Shown one piece after another: positions 39,040-50,434 of a stretch of 64,000 nucleotides of DNA. The notes under the pieces are model-generated. The model was given only the letters and a program-made list of their open reading frames with translations, was not told the origin of the DNA and made no database searches. The position numbers were made by a program, and so were the translations under genes. This DNA comes from Lineus longissimus (lineage: Eukaryota; Nemertea; Pilidiophora; Heteronemertea; Lineidae): assembly GCF_910592395.1 (NCBI RefSeq), contig NC_088309.1, positions 2,048,501 through 2,112,500 on the forward strand. Direction: 5' to 3'. Position 1 is the first letter of the stretch. Every line of letters begins with the position of its first letter.

Positions 39040-39045
39040 TTTATT
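39040..39045 (-). terminator. Candidate poly(A) signal for NFATC2IP
   Basis: The minus strand reads AATAAA 376 bases after the NFATC2IP stop codon. It is the first such hexamer on that strand downstream of the stop. Confidence 0.5.
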
Positions 39046-39420
39046 AACCACATAACATTGCCTAACATAGTATTATGTTTTTTATAAAGTTTGGAATTAT
39101 ACATTTGTAATAAAATAAAAAATCGCATCTGACATTTCGTCATTCTATTTACAAAACTTGTCTGGTTATTTTATAGTTTCACCCTCAGTGACTCCCCCAA
39201 ACCATCTGAGTCACAATGTTGAACTCTAGGGCGAAGGTATGAACAGTTTAAATGCCCCTCTGGAAGTATAAAATAAACACAGTTCCAGCTCATCTCTTTC
39301 CACATAGTTGCCTTTGGAATGAATTGTCACTATCAAGAATCAACATACATCACTGGGTAGTATATTATGCTATTGTCTCTATGTACAGGTGAATGTTTTC
39401 ACCATCAACTCTACCTAGTG

Positions 39421-42400
39421 CTATAAAAATATTGCGTCTACACAATCTCCGTCCTCCATTTCTAAATCCTCTGGTGTTTCTGATCCTTTCAATGTCTCTC
39501 CATCAAATTCGAACCGTAACTTTTTCAGATCAAGTTTCCTTTCCTGGGCAAAGTAATGCATTACTTTCTGTAAGGCCTCATTCTGAAATTGAGAAGGGAG
39601 ATATGATAATTTGATGATGGCAAAAAAACTGACTGCAGAAAGACAAATGGCTCATACCTCATGTCAAGAATAAATAAAGACAATCTTTACTAGTCTTTAT
39701 TGAGTCTTAATCATTTAGACACATTAAGATAACTTTTCGCACCATTCTGGTTGTGACTAAGTCCTCATAAAAGATCAATTTGGGATGAAACGAAATTATA
39801 AGCAAACAATATGTGAACTCTTTACGAACAACTCTGTCGCTGGACAGCCCTCTACAAAGGACCTCCAGAACTAAACCTCAATCGTAACCAGTCACAAACA
39901 GTCAAACTGTTTACCTTTTTTATCCTAATCAAACTTGTTATTTTTTTGTCAGCACTTTGCACTCGAACTGTGATCTGGTCGTCGTCCTCATCAAAAGAGT
40001 CATTCTCTAGTGCCACATCAGGTACTTCACCTTGGACACAGCACTCTGAAACCAGGAAGAGGCGGTAAACTTAGAAGTTCTCCCCACATCTTCAGCTAGC
40101 TAAAAGTCACACTCTGCTGGGTCTTAGGCCACTGCACTCACTTCTGATACTTGACAAATTCTCTTATTACTTGAACTTTACAAGTAGATGTATTCTACAA
40201 CTTTCAAGGGCCTGTGTTACATTTCAAGTTATACTGTAAATGCTTTCGAGAGCAATTCACCTATTTACAACAACATAAATGTCTTCCAAAAGTGAATATC
40301 TTACGTAGAATATCAGCAATTGTTATTCCTGAACTCGACAATGTTTGGAATGGTTCGATGGTAGTGTCTTTCAAATATAAGATGCAATGCGCCTCAGGAA
40401 CATTTTCAATGTCAGCCAGTTGGGTTATCACAGTCGAGAAGATATCACGCTGAAAGGAATAACTGTTCATGAGTCAAAATTTCACACTGAATTTCATTTT
40501 AAAGTACGCCCGAAAGATGACAGCAGCAATATTCTTCAGGGAAGACAAGTGACAAGCATTTCATTGACTCGTTACTTACTTTTTTCATTGGGAATCGATG
40601 CACACCAGAGCGACTGCGAACTTTAACAACAATGTCAGGGTCCCTCTCCGGTGTAGCCGCAAACAAAAAGGAATCATCACCACAGGTTACCAAGGAAGTG
40701 TTCGCTAATTGCGATTTGGCACGGTTCAAGTTGCTAAAAGTAAAGAGAGAAAATAAGTTTCACTATGTTACACAAAACTTTCCATCCTTGGACTGGGTCA
40801 ATTCATGCTACAGCAACCTGATGCCATTCAACGAAGTGACTGATTTTCGCCACAAATGATATTTCAGTGGATTTTCCTCACAACTGATTGATCCTGATAG
40901 ATTTCTTTACAAGCAGAAACCCACTTCAGTTTTAAAATGACTACTATATGGCCATGTAATCAAAAGTTTACATATTGCTTGCGAGGGTACATGTACTTAC
41001 GCTAAAGCAGTTTTAATGGCTTTTGTAGGCCTTTTTTTTTTTACATTTGGGTAGTATGTTGGTGGTCGAGGGGGAGGTGAAGGTGAACAAGTTGGTTGTG
41101 ATGGCAATGTCCTCTCAGGCGATTCTTGGCTACTGCAATCAAAAGAACACAACGTTTTGACAAAGGTTTTTAGTTGTTACCATGGTCTTCCTGCCTTAAT
41201 GGTGTACACTGGTGCCCTCAAATAAGTCAATGGCATCACTGTTCACAATACCATCAGCATGTCCTCAATACATTTTTATCTTACTGCACTTCACACATTG
41301 AAGACGACAAGACCGCTTTCGAACAACCTAGCAGTATTTTAGTGTTGTGCCCACATTGGGACAGCACTCCATAAGGTACTGCCATCTTTTGTGACTATTC
41401 TGCAGTGCAACAAATTTCTGAGGTTGATGTCTGTCATCAAGTAAACATTTCAAGACTTACTCTATGATGATGTAGTCTCCATCAGTTTTATCTAGAGGCG
41501 ATGACCTCATCTTCATGCGCCGCTTCTCACGTTTTGGAGTGGTGTTGGCCTTTTTGGTGATGGCCGAAATTACCTCCTGCTTTTCTGTGTCATCATCATC
41601 TGTTTGATAGAAGGAAGAAAATTTAAAGGGGCAATCCAGAGAGGGCTGTTGTGTGGTGTGATGAAGAGAGAATACTGCAAGAAATAAGTGACCCTTGTCA
41701 TATGCTTTTAATCAATGATGATAATGATGAGACTTCTATAGCCCTAATGCGGTTTCATCGCTCATATCACTTCACATCATTTCTCGAGCAATGCCTTGTA
41801 CATTCCGGATTCATGCTCAACTCCCTGGGGATGTATTCATAATCTCATACCTAAGTTTGAAATTTATAACAGAGATACCATTAGAACATTTAAACAAAGA
41901 CTTTAATACCTGAAAGATCAACAAGTTGGTTTTTCACAGTGTCATTTGACAAGGCATTCCCATAATGAAATGCCGAAAAGCAATCATCAACTCTGTGACT
42001 GTAGATAGAGGCCTTGGCAGAGATGTCTTCACTGGGTTCGGACGATTGAGCAGGCGCAGTGTGGCGGAATCGCCGTGTTGCTCTCTTCTTTTTGACAACA
42101 GGTTGCGAGTTTGAGTCTGAATCGCTGCTGCTGGTCGAATTCTTCTTCGTAACCTTTGGGACCGTTTCAACTTGGATAGGCATTAACGGGACAGAGTCTG
42201 AGGTAATAACAGCACTTTGTACGTCACCATCGATTGCAATTGGAGTTTTCTTTGTGGCCTGCAAGAACGAGTCTGAGAGTCAGCCATTACCCATTGGCAT
42301 TGACCCCCCCCCCCCCCCCCCCATTGCCATCGACATGACTCAGAGTGCCTGATTGATAGGTAGGCCATATACCTCCATGGGTAGGCCTACTAAAAACTCA

Positions 42401-42749
42401 TAGTTCACGAGTTAATTTAGTCCTTTAGAGGATTGAAACATGCTGTCATCCAAAACCGCATCAAGTTAAGTCCATGGAATGGATGACGATAATTCAGGAA
42501 CAAGATTTCAGGAATATCACGCGTGTTTGAGGCCAGTTTGAATTGATGCACGGAAAAAATGTACGTCGGCCCTATTAAAAAAGTTATCAGTATCACGACA
42601 GTTATCCTTGTGATGACATTTCTGAAAAAAATGATCAACTCGATACTTGTTTCGGTTGTTACATTTCTGTTCTGCTTCGCTTTTGTGTAATTTGGGGTTA
42701 AATCATGTTCATCGCTGCTGCTAGTATCGAGACACAAAATATCCGCCAT
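39421..42749 (-). CDS. NFATC2IP: NFATC2IP/NIP45-like protein, two SUMO-like domains
   Basis: Member of the Rad60/Esc2/NIP45 family, nuclear proteins with C-terminal SUMO-like domains that bind the SUMO E2 Ubc9 and act in genome stability. Eight exons (minus): 42749-42663, 42258-41910, 41599-41461, 41132-41001, 40733-40580, 40449-40305, 40045-39915, 39582-39421. All phases agree and give 432 residues; the human protein is about 419. N-terminus MADILCLDTSSSDEHD is acidic and SIM-like. Then come a Ser/Asp-rich segment with KKKRATRRFR, a Lys-rich segment and a Pro-rich linker. SUMO-like domain 1 spans about 267-337 (DPDIVVKVRSRSGVHRFPMKK onset, GITIADIL end). Domain 2 spans about 357-430 and ends EMEDGDCVDAIFL, with no diglycine tail, as in the family. 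It is head to head with UBE2G1. The first short exon's donor (aat|gtaaca) is the least certain border. Confidence 0.88.
42304..42322 (+). repeat. Poly-C tract, C19
   Basis: Nineteen C in a row lie inside NFATC2IP intron 1, close to the exon-2 acceptor. On the sense strand of the gene this is G19. Length may vary or be a sequencing artefact. Confidence 0.9.
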
Positions 42750-42829
42750 TTCGACGATGAAGCCTCGGTTCCATGGTCAGATGATTGATGCTGAGGACGA
42801 GGATGGTAGGGAGGTGCATGGTGGGTTGG

Positions 42830-42863
42830 TGGAGGTATGGTTTACCGGCCCACCATACCTCCA
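42830..42863. repeat. Perfect inverted repeat, 12-bp arms
   Basis: tggaggtatggt (42830-42841) and accatacctcca (42852-42863) are exact reverse complements around a 10-base spacer. The repeat lies in the shared upstream region of NFATC2IP and UBE2G1 and could form a cruciform or RNA hairpin. Confidence 0.85.
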
Positions 42864-43035
42864 TTTACTAGACTCCCTTGGCTGCTGTCGCAGCCCCCGC
42901 CCCGACCCAAGCTCCTTATCCCACTCTTCTCTGCAGTTAATGCCTTATTTGTAAACAGGATGTACTGAACAGCTGATTTCGATTTTGTTTTGATATCGCG
43001 CATGCCGCTTACAATGTTTCCGGTTTTCCACGAAA

Positions 43036-43047
43036 TGCGCATGCGCA
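43036..43047. promoter_or_regulatory. Palindromic NRF1 site in bidirectional promoter
   Basis: TGCGCATGCGCA matches the NRF1 consensus YGCGCAYGCGCR at every position. It lies 66 bp before the UBE2G1 start codon and 287 bp before that of NFATC2IP. NRF1 sites are typical of CpG-type bidirectional promoters of housekeeping genes. Confidence 0.7.
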
Positions 43048-43112
43048 AAGAGGAGACTTAAGAATAATTTCTCCCGACATTTTCGTGAAATCAAGGCCAA
43101 AATATCATTTTC

Positions 43113-45142
43113 ATGGCGGATACCGACGCCAAAAGATCGGAATCCCGGTCTCAGTCCAGTCTATTACTACGTCGGCAACTGATGGGTACTAATTTTCTGT
43201 ATATTTTAGCCGCAATTGGGTCTTCTGATCGATTGAAATTGAGTCTTGTTAGGTCACTCTTTTGTGCAGGTGTATGTGTGCGTTGCCTGTGCTTATGCAC
43301 TGCGCATCAGAATGCTAATTTTCTGGGCTCGAATCAGGTTCAGTATGTCTTATTCTAGCAATTATCTCTGATGTGGCAGAAGTAATCATGGCATTTGATG
43401 CCTTGCCATTTCGCAGTGCTAGGCTACACGTGACGTGATAATAGGATACCCATTGAATGATGCATTTAATAACATTATACCAATCATGAACACGTTGACG
43501 ACCTATCAGTCACCTAGGCCTAGGCCTAATTGATACAAGTCAATAGTGACAAGTTTGAGTCACTCAGTCAAGCCAATTTGGCGGTTCATTCTTAAATCTA
43601 TATCTTCAATCATGAATCATCACTTAGCAGATTATCTAAGCGTTCGCCTACTTCAAGTTCAAGCGCATGAAGCAAAGGCCTAGCCTTCGGCTTGGCCTTC
43701 ATTTGTCCATGGCCTGTTAATTTGATTCTCCTGAAAATAGCACCTAACTTTGTTCCCTCTTTTTCAGAACTAAACAGCAAGCGTGACAGGGAAGGAGAAA
43801 ACAGTTCCCCCACTTTATTTTCCGCTGGATTGGTCGACGATTCTGATATCTACACATGGGAAGTGCTCATTATTGGTCCACCTGATACAATCTAGTGAGT
43901 CAGGTATCTAGTACATCGTATGTTAGTAGGCCTATAGAATCTGTCCTTTTTCAAGGTCAAGGACTGAGGATTGCCTGGGAGTAAGACATGTACCTGGCCT
44001 ACATGATGTTTAAAGGACATGTAAATATGATTGTGTACAGCAAGAGTTCTTAAAGTCAACAATCAAAAACCATTAAAAAGACTTGGCCTTTCTGTTTGAA
44101 ATACCTGGACGCTGAGGCGAAGAAGACTAAGAGGCCCCAATATTGCAACTGTTGTGTATTTGCAATTATCTTATGTCACAGTGTGACTTCAGACGATAGT
44201 TACATGTATCATGTTTTCATTCTGCTTCTATCTTGTTTCAGTGAAAATGGTGTCTTTAAAGCAATTCTGAAATTTCCACACGACTATCCACACCGACCTC
44301 CAGAGATGAAATTTACTACTAAGATGTGGCATCCAAACAGTAAGTATGAAGCGAAACTGGATAATTCTGTGTCGTCCTTGTGGCTCGTCCTTCCTGAGAT
44401 TAATATTGAATGATTATCTCCTACAAACTCTGGCCCCCCCTTTTACTTTTAGAGTGTAGGGGCTCGCTACAATGGCCTCTGGGCCAGCGGAAATCTTACA
44501 TTTGCCTTTATTGCAGTCTTTGTTGCAGTTCGAGTTCTCGATATTAAGTATGAAGTGTAATTCCTAAGCTAATTGTACTTTTGTTTTTCCAGTAAAAGAA
44601 AATGGTGATGTGTGTATCTCAATTCTTCATGAACCCGGAGACGATAAATATGGCTACGAAAAAGCAAATGAACGCTGGAATCCTTGTCAAACAGTTGAAA
44701 CGATAATGTTGAGTGTTATCTCCATGTTGGCTGACCCTAATGATGAATCGCCTGCCAATGTGAATGCAGCAGTAAGTTTTACCAAGAGGGAAAGGGGCCT
44801 TGGCAAGTGATTTGGTCAAACTACACTGTGTGTTCATCCAGTCGAAGCTCTCTTACCTGACACCTCTCTAAGCAAGACATCATCTCTATTATGGAAACTG
44901 AGTTTGGTCCCAAATCTAAAAAAGGCAGGGTGCTGCACTCTGCTTTGAAAGGAAATGCATTGGCCACTGATGATTAAAAGGCGGGGCAAAAGGTGAGAAA
45001 AGGCAGGGTGCTGCGCCCATCTAAAACTCTTCAGTTGAAACACTACTTCTTGCTATTTTAGGTACAGTTCAGGGAAGATTATCCAGGCTTTAAGAAACAA
45101 GTGTTAAAAACAGTGAGAATAAGCCAAGAGGATATGGAATAA
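43113..45142 (+). CDS. UBE2G1: Ubiquitin-conjugating enzyme E2 G1
   Basis: Cytosolic/nuclear E2 that carries ubiquitin as a thioester and builds Lys48 chains with RING and cullin E3s. Five exons: 43113-43185, 43768-43894, 44242-44339, 44593-44771, 45062-45142. Phases are consistent and give 185 residues (human about 170). Landmarks: [11 protein letters not shown] helix 1; [25 protein letters not shown]; the HPN motif at 97-99; catalytic Cys107 in [15 protein letters not shown]; the acidic loop after the active site ([14 protein letters not shown]) that marks the UBE2G/Cdc34 class; and [15 protein letters not shown]. Two oddities are an N-terminus longer than human ([16 protein letters not shown] before LLLRRQL) and about eight extra residues between helix 1 and FSAGL. 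It shares a promoter region with NFATC2IP and converges on ANKFY1. Confidence 0.95.
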
Positions 45143-46483
45143 AACAGGTTTGTATAACAAATACTTTCTTGCTTACCAGTTGCCCTGGTAAAATGCTCTT
45201 TGAGATCTGATTTCTTTTACACGGTTGCATGAGGTTCAGTTAAAAAAAGGTTATGTAATCTACATCTGACCAAATAATTTGTTTTGGGCAAGACTCACAA
45301 CGCAACATTTATTTTGCTTCTCCTGATTGCTTAACAATAATGTTCAGCATGAAATGATTGTCTCAATTTGGAATGCTTTCTTTCAGATTCTGCCATGCGA
45401 TTCTTCCAGCCTTTAATTCTCCACCCATCAACAGACAACGCCACCTACAGGAATCCGTGTGTGCACAGGCATGATTCAAGTGGAAGGACAGACTGTCGTG
45501 ATTCTAAAAACAACGTGTCAAAAACAATGATGGCAGATTCTTTTCCGTTTTCTCCATCATGGCAATGAATGAATGGTATTGGAGGATTAGTGACTGGGAG
45601 GAGCATGGTGCATCCACTACAAACTCTCAGAGATAATTCATAGTCATCAAATATTCAAAAGTTTAGGCAGGATTGGATGAAGGGAGTCCAGAATGGACCA
45701 TCAGGAGCATGGCACAACAGGACATCAGTGACTTTCAGGAGCTTGGTACAAGTGGGCGTATTTGAAACCCTATTCCTGATTCCTGGAGAACACGAGACTA
45801 CATGTAGTAGACAATAGTGTGGATTGTGAATGAGAAAGTGCTTGTCAGTGACACTTGTCATGTGCTCTGCTCGCATGTTCTTCATCTGCACCTCCATACA
45901 TGTAATGATAAAAGCGCGGAGTGAAAATCTTGCTCTCAAACACTCTCCTGTGTTGGTTCTTGGACATTCGAAACCTCATTCATGTGCTGCATCACTCACA
46001 CCCTACGCACAACCTTGTTCGTGTGGACACACACTTTTGTATTCGCAAATGGCAACTTCTAGAAAACTTCCGTTCTCTGGTGACCCAAGAATGGCATTTC
46101 GAATACGCCCAGCATGATGTTTTAGCGATGTGCACTTCAATATCATTTATAGCCAATAATCAATTAAATGGTGTTTTCTTGGGAGTTTCGATTTCAGTTA
46201 AAAGTTTCACACAAAAATGGTTATTGATGCTGAAACATTGAATCTAAGAAGTTAAAAAAGTGATGCAGAATGATTTTCTGTTCTTTAAAATTGTATAGAT
46301 GTTTCTGTGTTCTGGGATCAGTCAGAACTTGCCTTAATAATAGGCAAAAACTTCATTGCTATGGTCATATTCTTGGATTCAGTGTGATGTATAAAGCTTG
46401 AAAATTTGTAAACAATAACCATACTCTGACACAGTCTTGATAATGGACTCTTCATCAAAATTATTAACATCTCTCTGTCAAGG

Positions 46484-46747
46484 TCAACATCGCTCTAATT
46501 TTAAGTCCAGATAATAGCTGATGGCCTCCACAGTAAACAATGAGTCAAACATCTCTTCCTCCTGGTCAGTGTTACGCCGACTCGAATTGCACTCAGATTG
46601 TGCTGGTTTCGGTGCACTCAGATTGTGCTGATTTCGGTGCACTAGATTGTTTTTTGTTGTCTTTGCCACATTTCTTCCAATGTTAGTTTTAAGTTTAGTT
46701 GAGAGCATAACGATGGAATCCTGTGGAGCTGCATTGGAAATCTTCAT
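46484..46747 (-). CDS. Unrecognised ORF, 87 codons
   Basis: An ATG-to-stop frame follows an in-frame stop. The composition is Lys/Asn/Ser-rich, with a repeat-derived stretch (a 25-bp tandem unit translates as NQHNLSAPKPAQSE-like text) and an acidic end QEEEMFDSLF. No domain is recognised and there is no acceptor or poly(A) signal nearby. It may be chance. Confidence 0.12.
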   Translation of the reverse strand: MKISNAAPQDSIVMLSTKLKTNIGRNVAKTTKNNLVHRNQHNLSAPKPAQSECNSSRRNTDQEEEMFDSLFTVEAISYYLDLKLERC

Positions 46748-46934
46748 GTTTTCTTTAATTCAATAGTAATGTCTCTTTTATACTTCAAAATTCTTTCCAA
46801 GGACGTTTAAGCTGTTCTTACATGCGCTGAATTGACTGCCACAGGATTCCAATGTTGTATACATATGTGTTGACTGTGACCTGGTTAAGAATTTGTATAC
46901 TTTTCATGCATTTCTGATGTAAATACGATGTAAT

Positions 46935-47321
46935 CTAGTATTTCAAGCTTGTCGAATCAGTATACTTTCCTTTCATCTCCTCTTCACTTTCCCAGGAATT
47001 TCGTGACAATTTCCACTTATTCCAGTCGATTTCAGGTATCGTAAGGAAAACTGGGTGCAGTGTGTTTGAAATTGTTACCAAGTATCTTGGAACATTACTT
47101 GCCTCATCAATACCACTGTGCTCCTTCATGTTAAACGTGATAGACCTGTATTGTAAGCCCTCTACTTGTGTGCAGTCGGACACAAAATGTTGCGAGTAAC
47201 TCTGAAAAGGCACATTTCTTTGCAAGGACTTTCCTGTTCTATACTCACTCTGACCAGGCGAGGCTTTTAGGGTTTTTGTTTTTTCCACTTTATTTTTACT
47301 GAAGGAGAAATCAACCTTCAT
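46935..47321 (-). CDS. Unrecognised ORF, 128 codons
   Basis: This is the longest frame in the region that is not a shadow or a repeat product. It starts MKVDFSFSKNKVEK, is hydrophilic, and has a more protein-like middle (VPRYLVTISNTLHPVFLTIP). An acceptor-like ttctccttcag lies 15-25 bases inside the start, so a spliced form is possible. I do not recognise a family. It is antisense to the probable UBE2G1 3' UTR. Confidence 0.2.
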   Translation of the reverse strand: MKVDFSFSKNKVEKTKTLKASPGQSEYRTGKSLQRNVPFQSYSQHFVSDCTQVEGLQYRSITFNMKEHSGIDEASNVPRYLVTISNTLHPVFLTIPEIDWNKWKLSRNSWESEEEMKGKYTDSTSLKY

Positions 47322-48100
47322 GATCTGCTATGCTTAAGGCATCCTATGCTCCTCGAAGTGGTTCCATTAACCCCTTGCTGGGGTTCATTTTCTCAAAATT
47401 CCAAGGACAAAATTTTTGAGGATAATGCTTCAGAAAAACATCAAGAGTAATCCCTTGGATTTTGACAAAAATGGACCCCTGCAAGGAGGAATAACATTGA
47501 ACCACTTCAATTGGTTCAAACGGTGCTTCAGGCAAAGCTGGTCATATTGATTGGAAACAAGGTTTCATGTCAAATCATTTCATGTTATTATTTTGTTGTT
47601 ATTTTGGTTAATCCTCAGGTACTTTATTTCATGCTAATAGAAAAAAAATTAAATTGTTTAATGAATTATTAACAAGCACTGACATCAGATGACGATTTAA
47701 AGTAAGTGAAACATGAACATTTTAATCCCCTGACGGCGGATAAATCAATTGGTTGCACTAAAGCAGATCTGTATAAAGTAGTCAACAAATTTGAAGTAGT
47801 TGTAGCGACTCTTGCCCCCTGCAACACTGCTTGCTTTTATACATATTGCACGCAATCCAAACGAAAACATTGCCAGGGGTGGCACCTGATACCAATGTTT
47901 TTTCATTCCACCATCAACTCATCATCATTGTTCATCTCATGTTAACTTGAACCAAACATCCATGCATTCTCTATATGATATTCACTGGATGTTTGATGCA
48001 TGTCAGGGTGACCTCACTATTATTAATGTGTTTATTTCATGTGCTGTCTCTAATCTGCTTCTCATTTCTGACTGGTCATTATATTGTAATATAAAACGAT

Positions 48101-48106
48101 AATAAA
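48101..48106 (+). terminator. Candidate poly(A) signal for UBE2G1
   Basis: AATAAA in the context cgataataaagatg, just before the minisatellite begins. It would give a 3' UTR of about 3 kb. Confidence 0.4.
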
Positions 48107-48229
48107 GATGTTTCTATGCACATCTGTCTTCATGTTATGATTTCTTTTTATGAATAATTCCACAACTGTGATCTACTAGTTCAGGTTCATACATGAAGAA
48201 TGTACTAGCCACATACATGACACACCTCT

Positions 48230-50000
48230 GGTTCTGAAGTAGGCTACATTTGTTGACAAGTATGGAATTTGTGCCTGTCTTCGTGAGTACCGTGTCGTGA
48301 TCAAAGCTCTACCATAGGCAGAAGGGTTGATGTTCAGCCTCCAAGTAGGCTATACCTTTCTTGCCAATTAGTGTAATGGGGGAATGTCTTCATGAGTACA
48401 GTGTGATGGAAGGCCGACATAAGGCAGAATGGTTCTGATGTTGTCCCAGGTTCATGAGGTACCTCGGGAACATAGCAACTTCAAGCTGGGGACTTGAGTT
48501 GGGCCACTGTCGTCAAGAGAACAGTAAGCTAGTACTGTAAAACTGGAAGGGTACTCCTCTTGAGCTAGGTAAATGACTTACCTTGGCTACATGAGCAACT
48601 TGAAGGCGGCTGCTTGAGTTGCCAAGTAGGATACTTGGGACTGTCTTCAGAGCACACTGAGATATGAACTCTACAGCAGGTAGAATGGTCCTGACCTAGT
48701 CTCGGGTAGGCCTGCATGAGGTATCTCAAGTAAGAGCACAGAGAGATGCGCTCTACAGCAGGAAGAATGGTCCTGACCTAGTCTCGGGTAGGCCTGCATG
48801 AGGTATCTCAAGTAAGAGCAAAGAGAGATGCGCTCTACAGCAGGTAGAATGGTCCTGACCTAGTCTCTGGTAGGCCTGCATGATGTATCTCAAGTAAGAG
48901 CATCAGAGAGATGAGCTCTACAGCAGGTAGAATGGTCCTCTGACCTAGTCTCAGGTAGGCCTGCATGAGGTATCACAAGTAAGAGCACAGAGAGATGAGT
49001 TCTACAGCAGGTAGAATGGTCCTGACCTAGTCTCAGGTAGGCCTGCATGAGGTATCTCAAGTAAGCGCACAGAGACATGCGCTCTACAGCAGGTCAGGTA
49101 GGCCTGCATGAGGTATCTCAAGTAAGAGCACACTGAAATATGAGCTCCACAGCAAGCAGGTCTTCCTGATCTAGTCTTGGGTAGGCCCACATGAGGTACC
49201 TCACTGTTGGAACGTTTAAACTTTACTTCAAGTAGGCTATGAGCAGGGATCTTGGCGTCAACTAAATAGAGCACTGTGAGATGAGCTCTTCAAAAGGCAG
49301 AAAAGTATTGATGTTGTATCTTATGAGCTACTTCAAGTAGGCTACTTGAGTTGTTGAGTAGGGAAGTTGGGCCCGTTTTCAAGAGTACATGAACAATGAC
49401 ATATGAGCTCTACAGCAAGGAGAATGGTCCTGATCTAGTCTCAGGTAGGCCAACATGAGGTAGCCTACCTCTGGTACCTTAACCATACTTCAAGTAGGCT
49501 ACTATGCGCATGGTTTTTGGTGCCAACCAGAGCACCGTGAGATGAGCTCTTCCAAAGGCAGAATGGTCTTGATGTACCTCATGAGCTGCTTCAAGAAGGC
49601 CACTTGAGTTGTTAAGTAGGGAAGTTGGGCCTGTTTTCAAGAGTACAGTGAGAAATGAGCTCCACAGCAAGGAGAATGGTCCTGAACTGGTCTCAGGTAG
49701 GCCAACATGAGGTAGCCTACCTCTTGTACCATACTTCTAGTAGGCTACTATGAACCGGGTACTTGGTGTCAACTCAAGAGCACTGCGATATGAGCAGAAT
49801 GGTCCCGATGTTGTACCCATGTAATTCCAGGTATGCGCAGTACCTCATGAGCTGCTTCAAGTCCCAGTTTTAAGTAGGCTACTTGAGGTTGTTACGAAGT
49901 AGAGTACTTGGGCATGTCCTCAAAAGGACAGTGAAATAGAAGCTCTACAATAGGCTAATTGGTCCTGATGTTTACCCTCACCTACAGGTAAATAATCTGT
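48230..50000. repeat. Higher-order minisatellite (~258 bp) with inner 82-bp array
   Basis: The block cttgagttgtt(g/a)agtagggaagttggg returns at about 49346 and 49604, a 258-bp period; older versions lie near 48190-48650. Inside, a sub-unit with the core gtaggcctgcatgaggtatc repeats nearly perfectly at 48699, 48781, 48863, 48948 and 49030 (steps 82, 82, 85, 82). All units share agctctacagcaggtagaatggt-like text. Minus-strand frames here (48890-49274, 49479-49670) are repeat translations, not genes. Confidence 0.9.
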
Positions 50001-50434
50001 AGCCTGGTCCTGTAAATGCCTGGTCTGCTTTGTCAAATAGAGGGGCCAATGACCCTTGCAATATTGCTGCAAGTGCATAGGGTTGCCTGAGCCATGGTAC
50101 GGAATGATGTCCTGAGAATGGAGAATCACATTTGACACAACTGAACCATCAATTAGTTACCGTCTTTCTAAGGCAAAGTCGAAAAGAAGAAAAGACACAT
50201 TTCTGAAGTACTAAATTTTTAATCTAATTGTTGTCATGTGACCCATAATCAAAGAAAATGATCAATCAAGATTTACAATTCATGAAGTTTTATATACAAA
50301 ACAACAAAGTAAGTAACCTAAAACAGTACATAAGATTATTCATACATGTACAATTCCAGTACTACGTTACATATTAAGTAATGATCATGGAATTATTGAC
50401 TAGGCTTTTTTAAATCAGTTACAAGCTTTAAATT

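Larger units (their letters stand above)
45143..48120 (+). other. Probable UBE2G1 3' UTR or downstream region
   Basis: No recognised gene. An AATAAA overlaps the UBE2G1 stop codon (45138-45143), and the next good + strand AATAAA is at 48101-48106, so the 3' UTR may reach about 3 kb. A donor-like caggtttgt (45149) and acceptor-like tttctttcag (45386) could define a 3' UTR intron. A 25-bp unit (gcactcagattgtgctg...) repeats 2.5 times at about 46589-46645. Two unrecognised minus-strand ORFs lie inside. Confidence 0.4.

Noticed and set aside
44922-45016. Repeated aaaaggcagggtgctgc words near UBE2G1 exon 5
   Set aside because: Only two short copies inside an intron; too small to define an element.
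48650-49130. CRISPR-like regular repeats
   Set aside because: Repeat and spacer are not distinct because the whole 82-bp unit is repeated, and the surrounding genes are animal genes with introns.
48890-49274. Minus-strand frames with repeated LRYLMQAYLRLG-like text
   Set aside because: The repetition is the 82-bp minisatellite unit read as protein. There is no conserved domain or signal beyond the DNA repeat.
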